Source: Fibrella rubiginis (GTDB lineage: Bacteria > Bacteroidota > Bacteroidia > Cytophagales > Spirosomataceae). Taken from it: a DNA stretch of 64,000 nucleotides. Location of the stretch: the NCBI RefSeq assembly GCF_017353185.1, contig NZ_JAFMYV010000011.1:210577-274576 (forward strand), read 5' to 3'. Of this stretch, positions 24,293 to 31,516 are shown piece after piece. Numbering within the stretch: position 1 is the first letter of the stretch; the number at the start of each line of letters is the position of its first letter. The notes under the pieces were generated by a model that searched no databases, had not been told where the DNA came from, and saw nothing but the letters and a program-made list of their open reading frames with translations. The translations under genes and the position numbers were made by a program.

Positions 24293-25075
24293 ATGACCCT
24301 CACCATCGACATCGGTAATTCGGATATTGTGGTTGGCTATTATGCCGATGATGCCTGGCAACACGTTTGGCGCGTACCCAGCCGCCCGGCTCAGTCGGCC
24401 GCGTTTTATCAGCGCCAACTACGTATGTGGCTGCTGGAGGCCGACCTGCCCCTAAGCAGTGTTCACCGGTCGGTGATTAGCAGCGTAGTGCCAGCCCTCA
24501 CCAGCAACGTGCGCGAAGCTGTGGCCGAACTGTTTGCGGTGATGCCCGTGGTGGTGGGACCTGGCGTGTATCCATACCTACCCGTTGAGGTGGTGCGCCC
24601 GCAGGAAGTTGGCACCGATCTGGTAGCCAACGCCGTGGCTGCACTGTCGCAGTTTAAACAGAACTGTGTGGTGGTCGATTTTGGCACGGCATTAACATTT
24701 ACAACGGTGTCGGCTACGGGCAAAATGCTGGGCATTGCCATCACACCCGGCCTGAAAACGGCTATTCGGTCGTTGTTTGCCAACACGGCGCAACTGCCCG
24801 AAGTACCCATTGAAATGCCCGCCTCAGCGTTGGGCACCAATACCGTGCTGGCGATTCAGGCAGGGGTAGTCATGGGCTACGAAAGTCTGGTGCGTGGCAT
24901 GATTGCCCGCATCCGCGCTGAGCTAAATGGCGACTGCATTGCCGTGGCTACGGGCGGGCTTTCGCAGGCCATTCCAAGTCTGCACAATGAGTTTGTGGCC
25001 GTAGTGCCCTCACTTACCCTCGACGGCATACGGCTCATCGGCGACTACGTACCCGCCGAGGGACATCGGGTCTGA
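24293..25075 (+). CDS. coaX: Type III pantothenate kinase
   Basis: CoaX phosphorylates pantothenate in the first step of coenzyme A synthesis and, unlike CoaA, needs a monovalent cation and is not feedback-inhibited by CoA. The 260-aa protein starts MTLTIDIGNSDIVVGYY (phosphate loop, ASKHA fold) at ATG 24293; the longer frame upstream is the preceding repeat-like spacer. Other motifs are PQEVGTDLVANAVAA, CVVVDFGTALTFTTV and GITPGL-type AITPGLKTAIRSL. Normal length. Confidence 0.95.
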   Translation: MTLTIDIGNSDIVVGYYADDAWQHVWRVPSRPAQSAAFYQRQLRMWLLEADLPLSSVHRSVISSVVPALTSNVREAVAELFAVMPVVVGPGVYPYLPVEVVRPQEVGTDLVANAVAALSQFKQNCVVVDFGTALTFTTVSATGKMLGIAITPGLKTAIRSLFANTAQLPEVPIEMPASALGTNTVLAIQAGVVMGYESLVRGMIARIRAELNGDCIAVATGGLSQAIPSLHNEFVAVVPSLTLDGIRLIGDYVPAEGHRV

Positions 25076-25396
25076 GGCATCATCACCTCGTTTGTTATTC
25101 TACTACATCGTAGAGATCGCTCCCCAACTACATGATAGACAAGTGTTTAGTAAATTTATTTTGCGCATAGCAGCTTTATTTCTGCCTGGTTAATCAACTG
25201 GCTCAGGCCGCACTAAAAGCAGAATTTTAAGCCATAGAGGCCCTTTTTGCCGCACGTTCACAAACTTGTTGGCACAGAGTAGCAGGCCATACAATAAGGT
25301 GCCTTTTTGCTGGCACGACTTTCTTTATCCCTGTTGACGTACACCTGATACGATACTACCTCTGGCGGTATCGGTATATAAAAACGCTCAACAACT
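25076..25396. other. Intergenic stretch of 321 bases without a recognised gene
   Basis: No coding frame or tRNA is visible. The one feature is an imperfect inverted repeat CGATACTAC/GCGGTATCG at 25351-25373, about 25 bp before the ATG at 25397. Its right half-site, read on the reverse strand, is ATACCGCC, as in the two operators near the histidine kinases, but the spacing is one base longer. No clear TAnnTTTG box is present. Confidence 0.5.
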
Positions 25397-26101
25397 ATGA
25401 AACATGTTTTTCTTCTGCTCCTGATCTGGAGCCTGTCGCTGACTGCTGCATGGGGCAGTAATGATGTCTGGAACAACGGCTACGTAACCTTGCCGGATGG
25501 CCAGAGAATAGAAGGTCAGCTCAACTACAACTGGAAGGCCGAGGTATTGCGGGTAAAAATCTCCGACGGCACAGCCAAAGCCTACTCGGCCAGTCGCGTT
25601 CGTTCATTTGCTTACTTCGATGACGAGCAGAACCTCCTGCGGCGATTCAGCGCCATAGCTTTCGCTGGTCCCGACGATACGCGGCGGTTTGTATTTATGG
25701 AAGAATGTACCGTTGGTAAGCTATCGGTGTATCGTCGGTTGCACCACGCGCACGAATTTATCAAGATGGGCCGCCCGTCTCTGTTCGGCAGCGACCGGGA
25801 GATGATCAAGGATTATGACAATTTTGACTATATAGTCCTGGATGATACGCAAGTAACAGACCTCCAGCATTTTAGCACGGACCTTTGGCCTCAAATGCAA
25901 AGTGAGTTTAGTGGGCCTCTCGGCGATTACGTTAAAACACGCCAACTGGACATTACGTCTACTGTGGCAAAGCTAATGCTCATCAATCAGTACAATTACC
26001 TGAAAATCAAGGCCGATGAAAATGCAGTAGCCACAGAGGAAGAAACTCCGGAAAGTGGATCGGTAGAGCCAGCGGCAGGTATTAACAGCGCACAGGAATA
26101 G
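25397..26101 (+). CDS. Secreted protein of unknown function
   Basis: I do not recognise the family. The 234-aa protein has a signal peptide (MKHVFLLLLIWSLSLTAAWG). The mature start GYVTLPDGQRIEGQLNYNW followed by LRVKISDGTAKAYSASRV suggests beta-strand repeats around residues 25-120, then a mixed helical part and an acidic, Glu-rich, probably disordered tail. It stands alone after a 321-base spacer and is followed by a convergent ribbon-helix-helix gene. Confidence 0.72.
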   Translation: MKHVFLLLLIWSLSLTAAWGSNDVWNNGYVTLPDGQRIEGQLNYNWKAEVLRVKISDGTAKAYSASRVRSFAYFDDEQNLLRRFSAIAFAGPDDTRRFVFMEECTVGKLSVYRRLHHAHEFIKMGRPSLFGSDREMIKDYDNFDYIVLDDTQVTDLQHFSTDLWPQMQSEFSGPLGDYVKTRQLDITSTVAKLMLINQYNYLKIKADENAVATEEETPESGSVEPAAGINSAQE

Positions 26102-26110
26102 CCCCCCACG

Positions 26111-26302
26111 TCAACTGGCGGGTTCGTCTTTTTCGGTATCTCTCGTGTCTTTCGGCAAACTCTTTTTGCGCTTCCGTAGGGCCTCAGCCAGCAGGTATTC
26201 GATTTGTCCGTTCACACTCCTGAACTCGGCCTGCGCCCAGCGTTCCAGTTCAGCCAGCGTTTCGGGGCTAATCCGCAACAGAAATCCTTTCTTTTCAGCC
26301 AT
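26111..26302 (-). CDS. Arc-like ribbon-helix-helix protein
   Basis: The 63-aa protein reads KKGFLLRISPETLAELERWA and then AEFRSVNGQIEYLLAEALRK, the Arc/MetJ ribbon-helix-helix pattern (beta strand, two helices) with a charged Lys/Asp/Glu tail. Such proteins bind DNA as dimers. No toxin partner is adjacent. It lies directly downstream of the SPFH gene on the same strand, with a long inverted repeat in between; in Bacteroidota these two families often occur side by side. Confidence 0.85.
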   Translation of the reverse strand: MAEKKGFLLRISPETLAELERWAQAEFRSVNGQIEYLLAEALRKRKKSLPKDTRDTEKDEPAS

Positions 26303-26312
26303 AAGTAAAAGA

Positions 26313-26408
26313 GTGGTAAGCGGTGAGTGATGAACGGTGAGTTTGCTTACGCCAAAGCAATTATGTAGGCGTAAGCAAACTCACCGTTCATCACTCACCA
26401 CTTACCAC
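26313..26408. repeat. Long inverted repeat, 41-bp arms
   Basis: Arms 26313-26353 and 26368-26408 pair over 41 bp with one mismatch around a 14-nt loop. The inner end is TTTGCTTACGCC, the family core. Outer words are GGTGAGTGATGAACGGTGAG. The right arm ends on the first base of the SPFH stop codon. It separates two genes of the same direction. Confidence 0.95.
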
Positions 26409-27259
26409 TAATAAAGCGATCCTGCATTCACCACAGGATTAACATTCTTTTCGCCGCAGAGCACCACCAGCAGGTTGCTGACCATGGCGGCTTTGCGCTC
26501 TTCATCGAGTTCCACCACATTCTTTTCGGCCAGCCGGGCCAGGGCCATTTCTACCATGCCCACGGCCCCTTCCACAATCAGCCGCCGGGCCGATACCACC
26601 GCCGACGCCTGCTGCCGCTGCAACATAGCCCCCGCAATTTCGGGCGAGTATGCCAGGTGGCTAATGCGGGCTTCGTGAACCTCCACTCCGGCGCGGGCCA
26701 GGCGTTCATTCAGCTCCTGTTCCAGGTATTCGTTGATCTGTCCCGTACTGTCGCGTAGCGTTACCGACGATGTTTCATCTTCCATGTGGTCGTAGGCGTA
26801 AGAACCTGCCAGGCTGCGCACCGCCGCTTCGGCCTGAATCTGCACATACTGCACGTAGTTGTCTACGTCGTAAAGTGCCCGCGCCGTATCAACCACGCGC
26901 CATACCACCACGGCGGCAATCTCGATGGGATTGCCCATTTTGTCGTTCACTTTCAGCGTTTGCCCGTTCAGGTTGCGCGCCCGCAGACTAATGGCTTCTG
27001 CTTTGTAAAGCGGGTTGATCCAGCGCAGGCCCGTTTCTTTCAACGTCCCCACGTAATCGCCGAAGAACGTGGCGGCTACACCCTGATTGGGATAAATGAT
27101 GCAGAGACCTTTAAACAGAAAAAGGGCCAGTAGCGTTAGCAGGCCCGCTAAAATGACGCTTTCGAGTTGGGTGAACAGGTATATGCCCAGCAAGAGGCAG
27201 AGGAGGGCCGCTGCCAAAAATAAATAACCCGAAGCAGAGGTAATCGATTTTTCAGTCAT
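26408..27259 (-). CDS. SPFH/Band 7 domain membrane protein
   Basis: The 283-aa protein has two N-terminal membrane helices (about 10-60), then a Band 7 domain (PNQGVAATFFGDYVGTLKET, GNPIEIAAVVVWRVVDTARAL, VQAEAAVRSLAG-like) and a C-terminal helical region rich in Ala and Glu (LQRQQASAVVSARRLIVEGA). It belongs to the stomatin-like SPFH proteins that form oligomeric membrane microdomains. The role here is unknown. It is upstream of the ribbon-helix-helix gene and divergent from lysS. Confidence 0.93.
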   Translation of the reverse strand: MTEKSITSASGYLFLAAALLCLLLGIYLFTQLESVILAGLLTLLALFLFKGLCIIYPNQGVAATFFGDYVGTLKETGLRWINPLYKAEAISLRARNLNGQTLKVNDKMGNPIEIAAVVVWRVVDTARALYDVDNYVQYVQIQAEAAVRSLAGSYAYDHMEDETSSVTLRDSTGQINEYLEQELNERLARAGVEVHEARISHLAYSPEIAGAMLQRQQASAVVSARRLIVEGAVGMVEMALARLAEKNVVELDEERKAAMVSNLLVVLCGEKNVNPVVNAGSLY

Positions 27260-27302
27260 GGTTCAGATGTGTTATCAAAAGGATAGCACAATAGTATTGC
27301 TT

Positions 27303-27352
27303 AACAACAAACTAACCCGCTGATTTTTAGACCAGCGGGTTAGTTTGTTGTT
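27303..27352. repeat. Perfect 20-bp hairpin between divergent genes
   Basis: AACAACAAACTAACCCGCTG (27303-27322) pairs perfectly with 27333-27352 around a 10-nt loop. It lies about 45 bp from the SPFH start and about 65 bp before the lysS promoter box, so it cannot terminate a gene end here; it may be an insulating or regulatory hairpin. Confidence 0.9.
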
Positions 27353-27416
27353 GGACGGTAACAGGAGAGTTACTTCAGGAAATAAGTGCTTTTTCGGAAA
27401 TCGGGGGTAGCTAACG

Positions 27417-27424
27417 TACTTTTG
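27417..27424 (+). promoter_or_regulatory. -7 box TACTTTTG upstream of lysS
   Basis: Exact TAnnTTTG match, 45 nt before the lysS ATG at 27470. I find no TTG at the usual distance upstream. Confidence 0.5.
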
Positions 27425-27469
27425 CACCCTGATTTTTCGATACTATTGCCGGGGTGCCGGTATCTTTTG

Positions 27470-29254
27470 ATGCTAAGCGAACAAGAAGTAAACAGACGAA
27501 ACAAACGCGAAGAACTGATGCGGATGGGTATTGACCCCTACCCCGCCGACCTCTTCGACGTGACCCATACCATTACCCAAATCCGCGACGCCTTTGCCGA
27601 CAAAGCCGGACAGGAAACACAGGGCGGCTACGAATCACACCTCGACTTTGCCGGAGACTCTACCTGGGGGACCGTGCGGCTGGCCGGTCGGCTTATGGGA
27701 TTCCGCATCATGGGCGCGGCAGCCTTCGCCGAAATGCAGGATAGCACCAGTCGGATGCAGCTCTATTTCAAGCGCGACGACATTTGCCCCGGCGACGACA
27801 AATCGATGTACAACACGGTGTTCAAGAAGCTTCTCGACATCGGTGATATCATTGGCGTGGAAGGCAATGTGTTTACTACCCAAACTGGCGAGCTGTCTAT
27901 TTATGTGCGGTCGTTTAAGGTGCTGACCAAGTCACTGCGGCCCCTGCCGGTGGTGAAAGAAGTAGTGAATGAAGACACCGGCGAGAAAGAAACCTACGAC
28001 GCCTTCACCGATCCTGAGCTGCGCTACCGCCAACGCTACGTAGACCTGATCGTGAATCCGCAGGTGCGCGAGGTGTTCATCAAACGCTCAAAGCTGGTCA
28101 ACTCAATCCGGCAGTACCTAAGCGGCAAAGGGTATCTGGAAGTGGAAACCCCCATTTTGCAGCCCATCCACGGCGGAGCTACGGCGCGGCCGTTCCAGAC
28201 GCACCATAATACGCTCGACATGACGCTGTACCTGCGCATTGCCAACGAGCTGTACCTTAAGCGGTTGATTGTAGGCGGCTACGACGGTGTATTCGAATTT
28301 GCCAAAGACTTCCGTAATGAGGGTATGGACCGGACCCACAACCCGGAGTTTACGCAGGTGGAGTTTTACGTAGCCTATAAAGACTACAACTGGATGATGG
28401 ACACCATTGAAGAGATGGTGGAAAAAGTGGCCATCGACGTAGCGGGCACCACCCAGGTGACCGTCGGCGATAACGTCATCGACTTCAAACGTCCCTGGAA
28501 ACGATACACCATGTTCGAGGCCATTCAGGCATATACCGGCGTGGATGTGTCGGCGATGAATGAAGCCGAACTGCGCCAAACCGCCGAAAGCCGTGGCATC
28601 AAAACCGACGCGTCGATGGGTAAATCGAAGCTGATTGATGAGTTGTTTGGCGAGGCTTGTGAGCCGAACATGATTCAGCCCACGTTCATTACGGATTACC
28701 CCGTCGAGATGTCGCCGCTGACCAAAAAGCACCGTAGCAAACCGGGGCTGGTGGAACGGTTTGAGGCTATCTGCAATGGCAAAGAAATCGCCAACGCCTA
28801 TTCTGAGTTGAACGACCCCATTGATCAGCGGGCACGGTTTGAAGAGCAGCTTGAACTGGCCAAACGCGGCGACGACGAAGCGATGGCGATGGATGAAGAC
28901 TTTTTGCGGGCGCTGGAATATGGTATGCCTCCCACGGCGGGTGTCGGCCTGGGTATTGATCGGCTGGCGATGATTATGACCAATCAGGCCAGCATTCAGG
29001 AAGTACTGTTTTTCCCGCAGATGCGCCCCGAAAAGAAAGAAGACATCTCGACCGAAGCCGATTTCGTGGCGGCGGGCGTTCCCGAAGCGTGGGTGCCGGC
29101 CCTGCAGAAGTTGGGTTACCAGACCGTAGCGCAACTCCACACAGCCAGCCCCAATAAGCTCTTCAACGACCTCGGTGGGGTGCGTAAGAAGCTAAAAATG
29201 ACCGACGTACCCATGCCAAGTATGACGGAGGTACATCAATGGACGGGGCATTGA
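27470..29254 (+). CDS. lysS: Lysyl-tRNA synthetase, class II, with C-terminal extension
   Basis: LysRS charges tRNA-Lys in the cytoplasm. From ATG 27470 (MLSEQEVNRRNKREELMRMG) it is 594 aa: an N-terminal OB-fold anticodon-binding domain (about 60-170) and the class II catalytic domain with motif 1 near VETPILQPIHGGATARPF, motif 2 FRNEGMDRTHNPEFTQ and motif 3 GVGLGIDRLAMIM. After motif 3 there is an extra part of about 75 residues (SFVAAGVPEAWVPALQKLGY-like) that resembles a helix-hairpin-helix domain; such tails occur in Bacteroidota LysRS. The upstream GTG-started extension covers the promoter and is rejected. Confidence 0.97.
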   Translation: MLSEQEVNRRNKREELMRMGIDPYPADLFDVTHTITQIRDAFADKAGQETQGGYESHLDFAGDSTWGTVRLAGRLMGFRIMGAAAFAEMQDSTSRMQLYFKRDDICPGDDKSMYNTVFKKLLDIGDIIGVEGNVFTTQTGELSIYVRSFKVLTKSLRPLPVVKEVVNEDTGEKETYDAFTDPELRYRQRYVDLIVNPQVREVFIKRSKLVNSIRQYLSGKGYLEVETPILQPIHGGATARPFQTHHNTLDMTLYLRIANELYLKRLIVGGYDGVFEFAKDFRNEGMDRTHNPEFTQVEFYVAYKDYNWMMDTIEEMVEKVAIDVAGTTQVTVGDNVIDFKRPWKRYTMFEAIQAYTGVDVSAMNEAELRQTAESRGIKTDASMGKSKLIDELFGEACEPNMIQPTFITDYPVEMSPLTKKHRSKPGLVERFEAICNGKEIANAYSELNDPIDQRARFEEQLELAKRGDDEAMAMDEDFLRALEYGMPPTAGVGLGIDRLAMIMTNQASIQEVLFFPQMRPEKKEDISTEADFVAAGVPEAWVPALQKLGYQTVAQLHTASPNKLFNDLGGVRKKLKMTDVPMPSMTEVHQWTGH

Positions 29255-29258
29255 AGGG

Positions 29259-29392
29259 GGGTTTAAGGTTTAACGTCTAAGGTTGCTTCGCCCATGTCAG
29301 ACGGAGCGTTGCTCCGTTTATTCCAGCGTAAAAACGGAGCAACGCTCCGTCTGACATGGGCGAAGCAACCTTAGACGTTAAACCTTAAACCC
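29259..29392. repeat. Long inverted repeat, perfect 61-bp arms
   Basis: The longest perfect element: arms 29259-29319 and 29332-29392 match over 61 bp with a 12-nt loop. The core is AGGTTGCTTCGCC, and each arm holds a nested palindrome ACGGAGC-GTT-GCTCCGT. The outer words are GGTTTAAGGTTTAACGTCTAAGG, of the same subfamily as 21541. It begins 4 nt after the lysS stop, between lysS and the convergent cspA. Confidence 0.97.
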
Positions 29393-29402
29393 TTTTAAAA
29401 GC

Positions 29403-29436
29403 AAAAAGCCCCCTACCTTGCGGTTGGGGGCTTTTT
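29403..29436 (-). terminator. Intrinsic terminator of cspA
   Basis: AAAAAGCCCCC and GGGGGCTTTTT form a stem with one internal mismatch and a short loop, followed by T or A runs on both sides. It is placed just after the cspA stop and can also act on lysS transcripts that pass the long repeat. Confidence 0.85.
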
Positions 29437-29450
29437 ACGTTTAGGGCTGC

Positions 29451-29648
29451 TTAGTCAACCTTACGCACCTTAACGGCGTTGAGGCCTTTTTTGCCTTCAA
29501 CGACATCAAACTCAACCCGGTCTTTTTCGCGGATAGTGGCACCGTTCAACCCGGTAATGTGAACGAAAATGTCACGGCCATCAGCGTCGTCAACGATAAA
29601 GCCGAAGCCTTTACTTTCGTTGAAGAATTTAACCACACCTGTTTGCAT
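29451..29648 (-). CDS. cspA: Cold-shock protein
   Basis: The 65-aa protein is a full cold-shock domain: GVVKFFNESKGFGFIVDDAD holds RNP1-type KGFGFI, and DIFVHITGL holds RNP2. It ends NAVKVRKVD. It binds single-stranded RNA and DNA and unwinds mRNA structure. The promoter lies about 170 bases upstream, giving a long untranslated leader, as in temperature-responsive csp genes. Confidence 0.96.
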   Translation of the reverse strand: MQTGVVKFFNESKGFGFIVDDADGRDIFVHITGLNGATIREKDRVEFDVVEGKKGLNAVKVRKVD

Positions 29649-29843
29649 GATAATTGGTAGAAATTAAATTGGTAAAAATTGTCAACATAACGACTAACAA
29701 AGCACGCGAAACAGGAACCAATGCACACGCAAGACGGCGTACCGGGTAAAACGCACTGAACTTTGTAGAGAAAACGTGTCAAAAACCCTTCGGTTTATTC
29801 ACGTTGACGAAACACAAACATAAAAAATTAGTTCAAGTGACAA
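29649..29843 (-). promoter_or_regulatory. cspA promoter and long 5' leader
   Basis: On the reverse strand TTG (29841-29843), an 18-nt spacer and TATGTTTG (29815-29822) match the Bacteroidota consensus. Transcription would begin near 29808, leaving about 160 nt before the ATG. No protein frame is convincing in this leader, which is T- and A-rich near the gene. The rest of the gap to 29980 holds only a -7 match for pspC, TATTTTTG at 29930-29937. Confidence 0.65.
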
Positions 29844-29980
29844 AACGAAAGCTCGCCGAAAATGAGTAGTTTAGGCGAAGCACCGTTGGCCAAATGAGCA
29901 TACGGTCCTAATAAGCGGCCACCAAGCGCTATTTTTGTACACAATCGGTTTGGCAAGCCAACATCAGCATACCACAGACA

Positions 29981-30214
29981 ATGGATCAGGGAATCAATAA
30001 GCTTCGTTATTTCGTCGAGCAGCAGGCCTTCGGTGTTTGCGCCCGGCTGGGTGCGCGGATGAACATTTCCGCCAGCAGCATCCGTCTATATTTTATTTAT
30101 ACCTCCTGCCTCACGCTCGGCTCGCCGGTGATCCTCTACCTGATCGCCGCTTTCTGGCTCGAAATGCGCACACACATACGCCGCAACGCTAATCCTACGG
30201 TTTGGGAGTTTTAG
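29981..30214 (+). CDS. PspC-domain small membrane protein
   Basis: The 77-aa protein matches the PspC domain: QAFGVCARLGARMNISASSI (the GVCAGLAxYF-like pattern), then RLYFIYTSCLTLGSPVILYL, one or two membrane helices, and a short basic tail. PspC proteins take part in envelope stress sensing with PspA in other phyla; here no psp partners are near. Start ATG 29981 follows a TAnnTTTG box by 43 nt. Confidence 0.9.
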   Translation: MDQGINKLRYFVEQQAFGVCARLGARMNISASSIRLYFIYTSCLTLGSPVILYLIAAFWLEMRTHIRRNANPTVWEF

Positions 30215-30222
30215 AGAGGTTA

Positions 30223-30340
30223 AGAAGCAAGAGCTAAGAGCTAAGAGCCAAGAAACAAGAGGGGCCTCGCCATGAGACATAATTGTCCAATGGCGAAGCC
30301 CCTCTTGTTTCTTGGCTCTTAGCTCTTAGCTCTTGCTTCT
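30223..30340. repeat. Long inverted repeat, 51-bp arms, entering a coding region
   Basis: Arms 30223-30273 and 30290-30340 pair over 51 bp with one mismatch (16-nt loop). The arm is made of the words AAGAGCTAAGAGCTAAGAGCC. The right arm covers the last codons and stop of the DUF2480 gene (30326-30340), so its C-terminal residues RSKS are encoded by the repeat. The left arm starts 8 nt after the pspC stop. Confidence 0.95.
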
Positions 30341-30841
30341 CTTAAAAAGCGGCACCGTACTACACGGCTCCCCAAATAATAGGCTCTGCACTACGGGGGC
30401 CAGTATCCGCGTGATTTCGACGTAGGCGGCTGTAGGTACGGGTACTTTGCTACAGCCTTTTACGACTACTTTCGCGCCCCGGTACGCCTCGGGATCAATG
30501 GTTGCAATGGCATCGAAATAAAGCTTTTCGGCCAGGTCATCCAATGTCCCGTAGACAACAGTATGGGCATGGGGTTGCAGTTGCAGGGTCAGCAGCATAT
30601 AGGCCCAGGTAGGAATGATGGCGTCTTCGGTGCAGGTGATCGCCACGTTTTTGCCCGCATACTGGCTCCAGTCATGCTCTTTCAGAAAGGCCCGGAAATC
30701 TTTTTCCTTTAAAATAAGCCCCATAAAGAGGTTGTCTTTCAGGTCATAGACCACCCGCTCGCCGGGATGATAATAGTCTTCCAGATCAAGCGTGACCAGT
30801 CCACTGCTGGCTACCCGATTGATGATAACGTCTGCTTCCAT
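30326..30841 (-). CDS. DUF2480 family protein
   Basis: From ATG 30841 it is 171 aa, starting EADVIINRVASSGLVTLDLE and continuing DYYHPGERVVYDLKDNLFMG and LKEHDWSQYAGKNVAITC, the DUF2480 pattern found almost only in Bacteroidota. It also shows EAYRGAKVVVKGCSKVPVP. The function is unknown; the gene often accompanies core genes. Its last four residues and stop codon lie in the right arm of the long inverted repeat. Confidence 0.92.
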   Translation of the reverse strand: MEADVIINRVASSGLVTLDLEDYYHPGERVVYDLKDNLFMGLILKEKDFRAFLKEHDWSQYAGKNVAITCTEDAIIPTWAYMLLTLQLQPHAHTVVYGTLDDLAEKLYFDAIATIDPEAYRGAKVVVKGCSKVPVPTAAYVEITRILAPVVQSLLFGEPCSTVPLFKRSKS

Positions 30842-30925
30842 ATGCGGGAAACGACGGGGCAAGGGACATTGGTTCGGGACGTGTTTAGCGGAGTGGGCGC
30901 ACAGCCCGTTGCCACCCGCTAAACA

Positions 30926-31357
30926 TTACAAACTCAACAGCACAATTTTCAGCTCGGTATCTTCGGCCAGCGCGAAGGAGGCGGCCTCAAAACTGGGCGG
31001 CCCCATCAGCATCGCGATTTTCGAGAAGCCAAACGGCTCCGTTGGCCTGCTGCCCGCCATATCCATTTGTTTATTGTTGTTAACGTCCTGATAAAGCTGG
31101 GCGGCGTAGGTTCCGGTGGGGAGGTTAGCAAACGTGATCGTCACCGGCCCGCTGGCCGGTACGGCCACTATGGTATCTATCTCCGATTTACCCATAAAAT
31201 TTTCGGCTTTCGTTACCAGGCCTACATGAATCGTACCCTGTCGTTGCTCCAGATTTTTTATGGTGAATGTCAACGTATGGGTTTTTGTCTGGGCCTGAAC
31301 GGGCTTTGTTAACAGCAGTGATAGCAGGCAACTAAGGATGTAAAGGAGCGTTTTCAT
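30926..31357 (-). CDS. DUF2141 family exported protein
   Basis: The 143-aa protein has a signal peptide (MKTLLYILSCLLSLLLTKPVQA) and the DUF2141 pattern: TFTIKNLEQRQGTIHVGLV, FANLPTGTYAAQLYQDVNNN, then EPFGFSKIA. It folds as a beta-sandwich in the periplasm; its role is unknown. A good promoter precedes it at 31386-31416. Confidence 0.94.
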   Translation of the reverse strand: MKTLLYILSCLLSLLLTKPVQAQTKTHTLTFTIKNLEQRQGTIHVGLVTKAENFMGKSEIDTIVAVPASGPVTITFANLPTGTYAAQLYQDVNNNKQMDMAGSRPTEPFGFSKIAMLMGPPSFEAASFALAEDTELKIVLLSL

Positions 31358-31385
31358 GGCAATACGTGCGTTTTTTGGTATGGTT

Positions 31386-31416
31386 CAAAAATAGACCTGC
31401 CCCCCACGCCAGCCAA
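31386..31416 (-). promoter_or_regulatory. Bacteroidota promoter for the DUF2141 gene
   Basis: Reverse strand: TTG at 31414-31416, 20-nt spacer, TATTTTTG at 31386-31393, exact to the consensus, 29 nt before the ATG. Confidence 0.65.
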
Positions 31417-31516
31417 ACCGAAGGGACGAATAGCACGACTTTGGGGTAAACAGGAAGCCTATCCGTAGAAACCACCGTACTTTCCCTTCTGAGTACGTAA
31501 TCTCCTACCGAATCAA

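Noticed and set aside
28118..29140. 340-codon open frame on the minus strand
   Set aside because: Antisense of lysS, with no family pattern.
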